From positions 124,001 to 188,000 of the forward strand of contig NZ_JBINJF010000002.1 of assembly GCF_043951865.1 (NCBI RefSeq): DNA of 64,000 nucleotides. Direction: 5' to 3'. Of the stretch, positions 1 through 9,701 are shown piece after piece (the first letter of the stretch is position 1; the number at the start of each line of letters is the position of its first letter). Below the pieces are notes generated by a model. The model ran no database searches. It saw only the letters and a list, made by a program, of their open reading frames with translations, and was not told the origin of the DNA. The stretch is from JAMQKA01 sp043951865. GTDB lineage: Bacteria > Bacteroidota > Rhodothermia > Balneolales > Balneolaceae. The translations under genes were made by a program, and so were the position numbers.

Positions 1-93
1 ATGAACAGTTCGTACGCAGTCTCTGGTCATCTAAAATATCTTCCTGAAGTTCGCATTAATTAATACAGGTGTAATCATTATATTCAGCCCTCT

Positions 94-855
94 ATGAAAG
101 AAGAACTGCAGAAAACAGCGAATTGGTTTGAAGAGTGGTTCGACAGCCCACTATATGAAAAGCTGTATGCAAACCGTGATGAAGAGGAGGCTAAACAGCT
201 GATCGACCTGCTGGAAAAAACGCTCAATTTGAGCGGGTGTTCCGAAATACTGGATCTGGGCTGCGGCCGGGGACGTCATGCAATCAGCCTGGCTCAGCGG
301 GGCTACAGGGTCTCGGCAATTGACCTGTCTGAAGAGGCGATAAAAACGGCTCGTGAGAAAACGAAGCGCATGGGGCTGAAGATCCGGTTTGAGGTCCGCG
401 ATATGCGCAACCCACTGCCCCGGAAGTTTGATGCGATCGTAAACCTTTTCACCACCTTTGGCTATTTTGCAAGGGATGAGGAAAATACCCGCGTGCTGGA
501 CAGCGTCACCGAGATGCTGGATCCCGGCGGAATGTTCGTGTTGGATTATATGAATTCAAACAAGGTGAAAAAGACGTTCCAGCCAACAGATCATGGACGG
601 TTCCGGGATATCAGTTTTAAAGTGCACCGGTATATCAGCCGCGGATCGATTATCAAGGATATTGAGTTTTCCGGGGGACCCATCAAGGGAAAGAAACAGT
701 ATTCTGAGCGAGTTAAGCTTTATGAACTGGACTGGTTTAAAAAGGAATTTGAGAAGCGAAACTTACAGATCGATCACCTGTACGGCGATTATCACGGCCA
801 CAGGTTCGATCCTGAAAGCAGTCCCCGCCTGATGATTGTGAGTCACCTGGAATAA
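94..855 (+). CDS. class I SAM-dependent methyltransferase
   Basis: A 253-residue soluble protein with a Rossmann-type methyltransferase fold. Motif I (ILDLGCGRGRH, residues 52-62) binds S-adenosylmethionine, and an acidic residue follows in AIDLSEEA (about 75-82), the usual ribose-binding position. The N-terminus (WFEEWFDSPLYEKLY) resembles small Bacteroidetes methyltransferases of the Methyltransf_25 type. The substrate cannot be told from sequence. The gene stands alone, with the convergent gene 1079-1741 beyond a dispersed repeat. No strong Shine-Dalgarno sequence is visible, as is usual in this phylum. The family call is secure; the role is unknown. Confidence 0.85.
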   Translation: MKEELQKTANWFEEWFDSPLYEKLYANRDEEEAKQLIDLLEKTLNLSGCSEILDLGCGRGRHAISLAQRGYRVSAIDLSEEAIKTAREKTKRMGLKIRFEVRDMRNPLPRKFDAIVNLFTTFGYFARDEENTRVLDSVTEMLDPGGMFVLDYMNSNKVKKTFQPTDHGRFRDISFKVHRYISRGSIIKDIEFSGGPIKGKKQYSERVKLYELDWFKKEFEKRNLQIDHLYGDYHGHRFDPESSPRLMIVSHLE

Positions 856-904
856 GCGAAATGGTTTTACGAGAGAGAGCCGGGAAAACGAAATAATGTT
901 GGAG

Positions 905-1040
905 AGATCTTTGCAGGACCTGCTGTGTTGTTGGGAGCTGGTTGTACCACCGAGCGTATTGACCTTTAAACGGGAGTGCAACTCCCTCAGAACAAGGAAT
1001 TCAGTCTTTTGCAAGGCCCTCTCGGAATCGGTCGATTTTT
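905..1040 (+). repeat. dispersed palindromic repeat, copy A
   Basis: First of three related intergenic copies (others at 40273-40395 on the plus strand and 57290-57432 on the minus strand). It shares the blocks TTTGCAGGACCTGCT, GTTGTTGGGAG and ACTCCCTCAGAACAAGGAAT in the same order with copy C. The hairpin CAACTCCCTCA...TGAGGGAGTTG, perfect in copy C, has decayed here on its 3' side. It sits between two convergent genes. It may be a REP-like or MITE-like element; it carries no intact reading frame. Confidence 0.6.
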
Positions 1041-1078
1041 AAAAGGTTGAATTATCGGTTCCTGCGCTCCGGGATAGG

Positions 1079-1741
1079 TTACAAAACCGTCTCAGCTGAA
1101 ACCTCCTCGACTCCATGGGGAGGTTTGTCAAGCGTCCACGTCTCAAAATAAAACTTCCGTTCTGAACCGATCCGCTTGTTATTGATGCTGAAAAAGCGGA
1201 AGGTGCTGTTTACCAGCCCCCGGAGAGGATAGAATAGCTTTTCATAGATATTTTCCCGCGAAAAAAGATGCAGGTCAAATCCATGGTGCGCTTTCTCCTT
1301 ATAGAGAACCAGCAAGCCTGCTTCCAACACCTGGCTCAGCTCTTCCTTGAAATGCCCCACGTTTGAGTTGCGGTCTACGTGCAGGTCCGGCGGGTTGAAA
1401 TCGGTTTCAGGCTTAGGACTGATCAGGATAGCCTCACCGATGGAAATTCGCTGAAGGGCTTCTCCAAGACTGGAGTTTGTACCGTATGCCGTGATAAAGT
1501 ACAGGTCGTGGAAAGCATCCTCCAGGCAGAGCAGAAGCTCGTTATAATTGCTGAGCGTGTTCAGGCCAAATTTCTCCTCTTTGAGCACAGTACCGGTGAA
1601 ATAGAATTTGGAGTAGGTGGGATCCGGAGTCATAAAATCTTCAATAGAGATTCCTGTTTCGGGATTCTTTGCGGTATGTCGTTCTCTCAGGTTGTCAAGT
1701 CGGAGATCGTGTTCGAAAAAAAGCTTGAAAATGTCAGCCAT
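1079..1741 (-). CDS. conserved-looking hypothetical protein, unknown function
   Basis: A protein of about 220 residues that I do not recognise. It has no signal peptide and no membrane segment, and looks like a soluble mixed alpha/beta protein. A longer frame opens at 1876, but its first 45 codons read through the hppA terminator (1820-1853) and are rich in unlikely sequence, so the ATG at 1739-1741 (MADIFKLFFEHDLRL) is chosen. Visible stretches that could serve as search handles are FYFTGTVLKEEKFGLN and KEKAHHGFDLHLFSREN. It lies downstream of and co-directional with hppA but beyond its terminator, so it probably has its own promoter. Confidence 0.6.
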   Translation of the reverse strand: MADIFKLFFEHDLRLDNLRERHTAKNPETGISIEDFMTPDPTYSKFYFTGTVLKEEKFGLNTLSNYNELLLCLEDAFHDLYFITAYGTNSSLGEALQRISIGEAILISPKPETDFNPPDLHVDRNSNVGHFKEELSQVLEAGLLVLYKEKAHHGFDLHLFSRENIYEKLFYPLRGLVNSTFRFFSINNKRIGSERKFYFETWTLDKPPHGVEEVSAETVL

Positions 1742-1819
1742 AACGTTGTTAAACCAGTTAGATATTTTGATGTGTCTGCAGATTCCAAAATACGAAATAC
1801 AAGGTACGCGGTAAATCAA

Positions 1820-1853
1820 ATAAAAAAGCCTCGCCGCGGTAACGCGACGAGGC
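1820..1853 (-). terminator. intrinsic terminator of the prs-rplY-pth-hppA operon
   Basis: The hairpin GCCTCG-C-CGCG, loop GTAA, CGCG-A-CGAGGC (1828-1853) is followed on the minus strand by TTTTTTATTTG. It starts 25 bases after the hppA stop codon. Two helices of 6 and 4 bp surround a single C/A mismatch. Confidence 0.85.
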
Positions 1854-1877
1854 GATAAAAACAGGTATATTTTCAAC

Positions 1878-4070
<2,193 letters not shown>

Positions 4071-4110
4071 GTTTACGGTTTAGGTTTCTGGTAGTTAGCG
4101 TTGTTAAGAT

Positions 4111-4668
4111 TTAGTTATAGTTATTCATCGCAGTATCTATGCCATACTCTACAAATGTAAGCACGGCATCGCAAGCTCGATCCAGCGTGTCATCCATAAG
4201 TTGCCGCTCTTCATCTGAAAACTTCGAGAGTACATATCCCACCTGGTTACCGTTGCGGAAGTCGTCTCCTATGCCGATCCGGAGGCGTGGAAACTGCTTG
4301 GTTCCAACCTTGTTGATGACGTCCTTGATTCCATTATGTCCGCCGGCACTGCCCCCGGGACGTATTCGAATGGCACCTACAGGCAGGTTCAGGTCATCGT
4401 AACACACCAGACATTCGGAGATCTCAGTTTTATACCAGTTGAGTACCTGAACAACAGCGTCTCCGCTTTTATTCATGTAGGTGGTCGGTTTTACCAGCCG
4501 TAATTTGTGTCCGTGATAATGAGTGTCCCCGATATGAAAAGGGCCCTTCCCAGGCCCCAGGCTGACAGAAAGGCGATCGGACAGCCTGTCAATAACCTCA
4601 TACCCGATATTGTGACGGGTGCCGGCGTACTTTCTGCCGGGATTACCTAAGCCAACAATTACGGGCAT
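4111..4668 (-). CDS. pth: peptidyl-tRNA hydrolase
   Basis: Pth recycles tRNA by cleaving the ester bond of prematurely released peptidyl-tRNA in the cytoplasm. The protein is 185 residues, the usual length. Catalytic-site residues are visible: Asn9 in GLGNPG, His19 in GTRHNIGYE, the asparagine of PTTYMNKSG, and the aspartate pair of CYDDLNLP; the glycine-rich GSAGGHNGIK follows. It lies between rplY (42 bp upstream) and hppA, a translation-linked gene in a prs operon, which is a common bacterial order. Confidence 0.95.
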   Translation of the reverse strand: MPVIVGLGNPGRKYAGTRHNIGYEVIDRLSDRLSVSLGPGKGPFHIGDTHYHGHKLRLVKPTTYMNKSGDAVVQVLNWYKTEISECLVCYDDLNLPVGAIRIRPGGSAGGHNGIKDVINKVGTKQFPRLRIGIGDDFRNGNQVGYVLSKFSDEERQLMDDTLDRACDAVLTFVEYGIDTAMNNYN

Positions 4669-4710
4669 GGGGTCAACATATAGTTATTTAGTACAGGTGA
4701 TGGATACGTT

Positions 4711-5418
4711 TTATTCAATATCCTCTTCTTCGCCATCCTCTTCTTCGCCTTCTGCGGGCTCTTCACCCTCTTCAAGCTCGCCTTCAACAGGTTCTTCACC
4801 TTCTTCAAGCTCTTCTTCAGCAGGCTCTTCGGTAACGAGTGTAGATGTAAGCAGGGCTTCGGATTTCGGAGGTACGACGGTCACAATTGTTCGGCTGCCC
4901 TCGTCGAGAGCTTCAATGCCCTCGAGCTCCAGGTCCTGTACGTGGACCGAATCGCCAATAGCCAGTTCCGTGATATCCACGCTGTATTCACCCGGTATTC
5001 TGTCGGGATAGGTGCGAATTCTGAGGATATGCATCGGCTGGAATACGCGGCCTCCCCCATCCGTAACCCCGATGGCGGTCCCCGTCAGCCTGAGGGGGAC
5101 GCTGAGGGTTACCTTGTGGTCGTCGTCGAGCACATAAAAATCGGCGTGAACGGCCCGATCCGAGACCGGGTGGAAATCGGTGGTTTTGAGGAGTGTTCGG
5201 TACGTCGTGCCATCGATTTCAAGTTCGATGATTTGACGCTTTCTGTTGGAAAGAATTTTTTCGAGCTCAAGTTCATCAATAGAGAAATGGACATTCTCTT
5301 CAACTTCAGGTCCGTAGAGGACGGCAGGAACTCTCATAGAATCGCGGAGGGCATCTGCCACTTTACGTCCGGTTTCTCTTACTTTTCCCTTTAGGGTAAC
5401 TACTTCTGGCGTAATCAT
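4711..5418 (-). CDS. rplY: 50S ribosomal protein L25, Ctc form with long acidic tail
   Basis: A 235-residue protein of the two-domain L25/TL5/Ctc family. The N-terminal 5S rRNA-binding domain (about 1-95) includes RVPAVLYGPEVEENV, and the TL5-type C-terminal beta domain spans about 100-190. The last 40 or so residues are almost only Glu, Gly, Pro and Asp in an imperfect repeat of EEGEEP, coded by a visibly repetitive stretch of GAA/GAG codons. Acidic tails of this kind are common in L25 of halophilic and marine bacteria. It follows prs with a 17 bp gap. Confidence 0.93.
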   Translation of the reverse strand: MITPEVVTLKGKVRETGRKVADALRDSMRVPAVLYGPEVEENVHFSIDELELEKILSNRKRQIIELEIDGTTYRTLLKTTDFHPVSDRAVHADFYVLDDDHKVTLSVPLRLTGTAIGVTDGGGRVFQPMHILRIRTYPDRIPGEYSVDITELAIGDSVHVQDLELEGIEALDEGSRTIVTVVPPKSEALLTSTLVTEEPAEEELEEGEEPVEGELEEGEEPAEGEEEDGEEEDIE

Positions 5419-5435
5419 AATTTTAACAATTGAAT

Positions 5436-6368
5436 TTAATCATCAAATAGAACACTAATGCTGTCGTTGGTGTGAATACGCTGTATCGCCTCGGCAAAAA
5501 TTCCTGCGACACTCAACACCCGGATTTTATCCGATGGGCGCTGCAGCGGTACGGTATCCGTAACCAGCAACTCGTCAATAGGTGAATCATCAATCCGCTG
5601 GTACGCGGGCCCCGACAATATGGGATGCGTACACGTGGCGATAATGTTTAACGCCCCTCGTTCTTTTAACGCTGCGGCGGCGTTGGTCAAAGTGCCGGCC
5701 GTATCAATCAGATCATCTACAATCAATACATTTTTGCCTTCCACTTCACCAACGATATTCATCACCTCTGCCACATTCTGCTTTGGGCGCCGTTTGTCGA
5801 TGAATGCCAGTCGCGCTCCAATGCGTTTGGCATACGACCGGGACATCTTCAGGCTCCCGACGTCCGGGGCTACCACCACCAGGTTTTCAATCGGGTTTTC
5901 CCTGAAGTAGTCAATAAACAATCGGCTTGCATACAGGTGATCCATCGGTATGTCAAAAAAACCCTGGATCTGCGCTGCGTGCAGGTCCATCGTTAACACG
6001 CGGTCGGCCCCGGCTTCGGTCAGCAGGTTTGCCATCAGCTTGGAGGCGATGGAGACCCGCGGGCGATCTTTCCGGTCTTGCCGGGCATACCCGAAATAGG
6101 GGATGACAGCCGTTACCCGCTTGGCCGAAGCCCGCTTGGCTGCATCGAGCATCATCAATAATTCAATAATATTGTCGCCCGGCGGAGGCGTAGATTGAAC
6201 CACGAAAATATCTTCGCCGCGTATGCTCTGCTCGTATTTAACATAAAGTTCTCCGTCCGAAAACGGCTTGATGGTAACTTCTCCAAGCGTAGTGCCATAA
6301 TGTTCCGCAATAGCCCGAGCTAGCGCCAGGTTGCTGCGTCCGGCAAATATGGCTAGAGGTGTGTCCAA
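5436..6368 (-). CDS. prs: ribose-phosphate pyrophosphokinase (PRPP synthetase)
   Basis: This enzyme transfers pyrophosphate from ATP to ribose-5-phosphate to make PRPP for purine, pyrimidine, histidine and NAD synthesis. It is 310 residues, standard for class I. Hallmarks are the flexible loop region YFGYARQDRKDRPR, the ATP-site VQSTPPPGDNIIELL, and the PRPP-binding loop VDDLIDTAGTLTNA near residues 216-229. It is the first gene of prs-rplY-pth-hppA. The tRNA-Gln terminator lies just upstream, so the operon promoter should lie within the roughly 35 bases before the start, or transcription may read through. Confidence 0.96.
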   Translation of the reverse strand: MDTPLAIFAGRSNLALARAIAEHYGTTLGEVTIKPFSDGELYVKYEQSIRGEDIFVVQSTPPPGDNIIELLMMLDAAKRASAKRVTAVIPYFGYARQDRKDRPRVSIASKLMANLLTEAGADRVLTMDLHAAQIQGFFDIPMDHLYASRLFIDYFRENPIENLVVVAPDVGSLKMSRSYAKRIGARLAFIDKRRPKQNVAEVMNIVGEVEGKNVLIVDDLIDTAGTLTNAAAALKERGALNIIATCTHPILSGPAYQRIDDSPIDELLVTDTVPLQRPSDKIRVLSVAGIFAEAIQRIHTNDSISVLFDD

Positions 6369-6389
6369 CGAGGCAAAGCATTCAGTGGT

Positions 6390-6429
6390 TCAAAATAAAA
6401 GAAAAAGGATGGCTTTACAGTCATCCTTT
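6390..6429 (-). terminator. intrinsic terminator downstream of tRNA-Gln
   Basis: Read on the minus strand, AAAGGATG, loop ACTGTAAAGC, then CATCCTTT (6404-6429) is followed by TTCTTTTATTTTG. An 8-bp stem followed by a T-rich tract between tRNA-Gln and prs fits an end for the tRNA transcript. Confidence 0.7.
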
Positions 6430-6452
6430 CTAAGAGTTTAATATTACCCTTG

Positions 6453-6523
6453 TTGCCCGGGGAGGATTCGAACCCCCACTGACGGTACCAAAAACCGCTG
6501 TCCTGCCATTAGACGACCGGGCA
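6453..6523 (-). tRNA. trnQ: tRNA-Gln (anticodon UUG)
   Basis: A 71-nt cloverleaf read on the minus strand: acceptor TGCCCGG pairs with CCGGGCA and is followed by discriminator A. The D arm is GTCT-AATGGCA-GGAC, the anticodon arm is GCGGT with loop TTTTGGT (anticodon TTG), and the T arm is GGGGG-TTCGAAT-CCTCC with one G-T pair. The CCA end is not encoded. Confidence 0.95.
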
Positions 6524-6570
6524 ATGTCGTTTTCGAGAGATTCAGATGATATGAATTTACCGATTTGGAA

Positions 6571-7761
6571 TCAAGAAGAAATTATTTCTTTTAATACTTT
6601 GCACTGGCTACACCTGCGGGGTTTGCAATACTGTTTGAGCTGAAATACGGCTCCGAGTCGTTGCTTGTAAAGATCCGGCGGAAAATCTGATTGTGCGAAA
6701 AGCTTGAACAGGGTGGAGGGAACCTGTGCGCGGTGATTCATCCAAAGTTCAAAGGCGCGTTGTTTCAGGCGGTCAATATGAAAGAGGGTTCCCAGCAGCC
6801 ACAGGGCGGGCAGGTAGACGATGCCGTACAGGATGTCACTTCGTTGCCGGCCGATTCCTGTTTCGGTGTCAACCGTGTTGAGTAGCCTCTCCCATCGGTC
6901 GCTCGGGGTTCCCTTGAACCACGCATCCAGCGGCTCATGGTGAATTGTCCCCATCAGCGTGGCCGCTTGTTGCAACCGAATTTTGGGACGGTTGGCGGGC
7001 CGGACGCCCTTGTAGCTCCAGCGCGCGGCGGAGCGGGCAGATCCGAACCCACCGAATTGCAAGGCCAGGAACTGTAGCTCTTCTACCGCCGGGAACGTCT
7101 CCTCCTGTAACACATGATTGTAAAGGCGGCGGCCGACGCGGAGCATCGGTTCCCGGTTCAGGGAGATACCGAGCCCGTCAAACAATCCGAGAGAAAATAC
7201 TTTTTTCCAGGCTGTTGCAGGGGCTAAATCCGGGTCATAAAAGTTCAGGAGGGCATCGGCCTTGGTTTCAAAATATTCGCGATGAGCCTTCCTGAATTGC
7301 TGTTCCAGTGCTTCCCGGGAAATATAGCGGAGCTGTCCGGCACACGGCAGCCGGTCGGGCTGACGGAAGGCGGCGAGCAGCTCTTCCAGGTTTTCCGGCA
7401 GGTGGGGGCGGAGATGCAGCAGAAAGGGAGCGGAGCCGTCTTGGCGGTATGTCCTTTTCCCGTCGGGATTTTGATATACGACATGGAGAATTACCTGGTT
7501 GTATCCGGGATCGTGCTGATGCCCGTGTCTCCGCCAGTCGGCGACTGACCAGTGAAATTCGATATCGCCGTGCCAGCGGAGATCGCCGATCTGCAGGCGC
7601 GCCTCCTTAAAATCAGGTCCGCCAGAGGAGTTCAGTCTTCCCGGTTCAAGAATGGTAACAGGCTGTCCGCATGTAGTTTCCAGGTTGCCGGCATCAAAAT
7701 GGAGAGTCTGCCAAATCCAGTGGAGCAGGTGCTCATGGTATTTCTCTTCAAGATCTTTCAT
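6571..7761 (-). CDS. DUF2851 family protein
   Basis: A 396-residue soluble protein of the DUF2851 family, found mainly in Bacteroidetes and relatives; its function is unknown. Typical features are the N-terminal EKYHEHLLHWIWQ, the block SSGGPDFKEARLQIGDLRWHGD (two pieces around residues 45-66) with conserved His, Trp and Asp, and the C-terminal cysteine pair CKPRRCSQCKVL. Conserved acidic and histidine residues in GDIEFH and HDPGYNQVILHVV recall a nuclease or metal site, but that is only a suggestion. It starts 9 bp after the YtxH-like gene, so the two are probably co-transcribed. Confidence 0.85.
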   Translation of the reverse strand: MKDLEEKYHEHLLHWIWQTLHFDAGNLETTCGQPVTILEPGRLNSSGGPDFKEARLQIGDLRWHGDIEFHWSVADWRRHGHQHDPGYNQVILHVVYQNPDGKRTYRQDGSAPFLLHLRPHLPENLEELLAAFRQPDRLPCAGQLRYISREALEQQFRKAHREYFETKADALLNFYDPDLAPATAWKKVFSLGLFDGLGISLNREPMLRVGRRLYNHVLQEETFPAVEELQFLALQFGGFGSARSAARWSYKGVRPANRPKIRLQQAATLMGTIHHEPLDAWFKGTPSDRWERLLNTVDTETGIGRQRSDILYGIVYLPALWLLGTLFHIDRLKQRAFELWMNHRAQVPSTLFKLFAQSDFPPDLYKQRLGAVFQLKQYCKPRRCSQCKVLKEIISS

Positions 7762-7770
7762 CTGTGATTT

Positions 7771-8049
7771 TTAATAGCCGAGATCCAGCTGGTCTGTTGC
7801 AGCATACAGGTCTGGTACGCGGTTGTGATACCCGCGTTTCACACGGTTTCGCAGCTTGCGGAGCTGCCGTTTGAGGGTGTGCTGCTTTTTGTTGTTCGTC
7901 CGGCGTGGAGACCATTCTGAGACGTGTTGGATCAGCCACTGCCGGTTCTGTCGCCCGTTTCTTGGAGCCATAAGAAGGCCAAGTCCCACCCCTCCGATAA
8001 ATGAGCTGGCGGCAACGAGAAACAGCCTCATGCTTTTTTTCTCTTTCAT
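7771..8049 (-). CDS. YtxH-like small membrane protein
   Basis: A 92-residue protein with one N-terminal hydrophobic segment (LFLVAASSFIGGVGLGLLMAP) followed by a very basic tail (KRQLRKLRNRVKRG). This layout, with the GxGLGLLMAPRNGR turn, matches YtxH-type proteins linked to general stress in other bacteria. The match is by pattern only. It lies directly upstream of the DUF2851 gene. Confidence 0.65.
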   Translation of the reverse strand: MKEKKSMRLFLVAASSFIGGVGLGLLMAPRNGRQNRQWLIQHVSEWSPRRTNNKKQHTLKRQLRKLRNRVKRGYHNRVPDLYAATDQLDLGY

Positions 8050-8206
8050 CGCTGATAGTCCTCTCTTTTCATTTTTGCAGGGAATAAAATTTAATAAACC
8101 TGAGATCGTTCTCTAAACCTTGAACGTGATTTTTCCGGAGTTTAGTACTCGTAAAGCAGGTTATAAATTCATATTTTAGACGTTATTTTCAAGATATAAT
8201 TTTTTT

Positions 8207-8713
8207 ATGTCAGATAGTTCTGAGTTAATTTATATGGATAGCGATCGGGTAGGTCGTACGCTCAAACGGATGGCCTATCAGGTTTCAGAAGACAATCGAC
8301 AGGACCGGGATATTTGCCTCTTTGGAATCGGTTCCCGCGGTTTTGCCGTCGCCTCTCGACTGAACGCTTACCTTGCTGATATTTACGGCACTGAATTTGT
8401 TCTCACACGGCTGGAACCCCAAAAAACACTTTCCGGCAAGAAGATCTCCCCCCGCCGGTTGAGGGAGTGCTACCTCTTGGTTGTAGATGATGTGATCTTC
8501 AGCGGGCATACCATGTTTACCACGCTCAACCATATCTATGATTTTTTCAGTTTTGATGAAATACATACTGCCGTTCTCGTAGACCGGGGGCATCGCAGGT
8601 TTCCGATCCAGGCCCAGTTTGTAGGGCTGGAACTGTCAACAAAATTGAAGGAACATGTCTCTGTCGTGGTTCAACAGGAAAAGGTGGAAAAAGTGGTACT
8701 GCAGATGGGGTAA
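8207..8713 (+). CDS. phosphoribosyltransferase-domain protein (PyrR-like)
   Basis: A 168-residue type I phosphoribosyltransferase fold. The PRPP-binding motif is LLVVDDVIFSGHT (about 92-104) and the PPi loop is FGIGSRGFAVASRL. The layout, including VLVDRGHRRFPIQAQFVG near the C-terminus, resembles PyrR, the uracil phosphoribosyltransferase/pyrimidine attenuator family. Length is slightly shorter than classical PyrR and no pyr gene is adjacent, so regulation of pyrimidine genes should not be assumed. It is followed by the DUF3078 gene 50 bp downstream. Confidence 0.82.
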   Translation: MSDSSELIYMDSDRVGRTLKRMAYQVSEDNRQDRDICLFGIGSRGFAVASRLNAYLADIYGTEFVLTRLEPQKTLSGKKISPRRLRECYLLVVDDVIFSGHTMFTTLNHIYDFFSFDEIHTAVLVDRGHRRFPIQAQFVGLELSTKLKEHVSVVVQQEKVEKVVLQMG

Positions 8714-8763
8714 GGCCGAACTTCATCATTGTAACCAAATAACACGATTTTTGTAAAGTTTTC

Positions 8764-9675
8764 ATGCATTTTAAGCTGTCTCTATTTTTAATCCCGATAC
8801 TGTTGTGTATCCTTGTCAGGAGTGGATTTGGCCAGAGCGACCGTGACTACGTGGATATGATCTATTCTACTTCGGCGGAAAGCGATGTAATACTGCAAGA
8901 CACGACCAACGGCTGGGGCTTCAACTGGGTTGGAGGACTGAATGGATCACAGGCTTCATATCGAAACTGGAGCCAGGGTGGGGTCAACACCATCAGTGTA
9001 ACAGCGTCTACTCTTTTTGACCTGAAATACCGCAAAGAACGATTTGGCTACCAGCTTGTGACCAACTTTAAATACGGGCAGGCGCGGATCGAGGACGAGG
9101 GTACCCGGAAAACCGATGACAGGATCGCCATCGCAAATAAATTTAGTTACCGGTTCCGGGATGAGCGGTTTAATGTATTTGGAAACATCAATTTTACTAC
9201 CCAGTTTGACAGGGGATATGATTACGGGGAAGATCCCAAATTGCTGCTCTCAAGGTTTTTGGCCCCGGCCTACCTGTCGCAGGTGTTCGGCCTGGGATTT
9301 CACCCCGCAGATTATTTCTCTGCAGAGGGGGGCGTAGCGATGAAGGAGACCATTGTGCGGGATAAAACCCTGTCTGAACGATATGGCCTGGAAAGGGGAG
9401 AAAAATTCCGGTTTGAGCCCGGATATTCATTAATATTCAATTTCGAGAAAAAAATTGTAAGTAATGTAAGGCTAAACAGTACGCTGGAGACCTTCACCAA
9501 CCTGAAGGAGAATGTGAGAAAAACAGATATTAATTTTTCAAACGAAATAGTCGGAAAGATCAACGACTACCTTAATACGACCTTCCAGTTTGTGTTGGTC
9601 TATGACGAAGATTTCTCCAGGGAGGTTCAGCTCAAACAGGTTCTTTCCGTGGGATTTTCCTACAGCATTCTTTGA
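8764..9675 (+). CDS. DUF3078 outer-membrane beta-barrel-like protein
   Basis: A 303-residue exported protein. A signal peptide covers about residues 1-23, ending near VRSGFGQ. The mature part has alternating beta-strand patterns rich in aromatic residues and the DUF3078 hallmark stretches WGFNWVGGLNGSQASYRNWSQGG and LTTASTLFDLKYRK-like strands. It ends in the aromatic-rich VLSVGFSYSIL, as in outer-membrane barrels. Function is unknown; a porin-like or structural role is inferred. It converges with the aldehyde dehydrogenase gene with only 26 bp between stop codons. Confidence 0.85.
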   Translation: MHFKLSLFLIPILLCILVRSGFGQSDRDYVDMIYSTSAESDVILQDTTNGWGFNWVGGLNGSQASYRNWSQGGVNTISVTASTLFDLKYRKERFGYQLVTNFKYGQARIEDEGTRKTDDRIAIANKFSYRFRDERFNVFGNINFTTQFDRGYDYGEDPKLLLSRFLAPAYLSQVFGLGFHPADYFSAEGGVAMKETIVRDKTLSERYGLERGEKFRFEPGYSLIFNFEKKIVSNVRLNSTLETFTNLKENVRKTDINFSNEIVGKINDYLNTTFQFVLVYDEDFSREVQLKQVLSVGFSYSIL

Positions 9676-9701
9676 ACGATCCGTAGATTGCAGGTTGTGG
9701 C

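Noticed and set aside
1..63. A 20-codon frame beginning at the first base of the window
   Set aside because: It starts at the window edge, ends after 20 codons and shows no recognisable feature; it may be chance.
1742..1876. 45-codon upstream extension of the unknown gene at 1079-1741
   Set aside because: It runs through the hppA terminator hairpin and its T-tract, and its predicted residues are unlike the rest of the protein.
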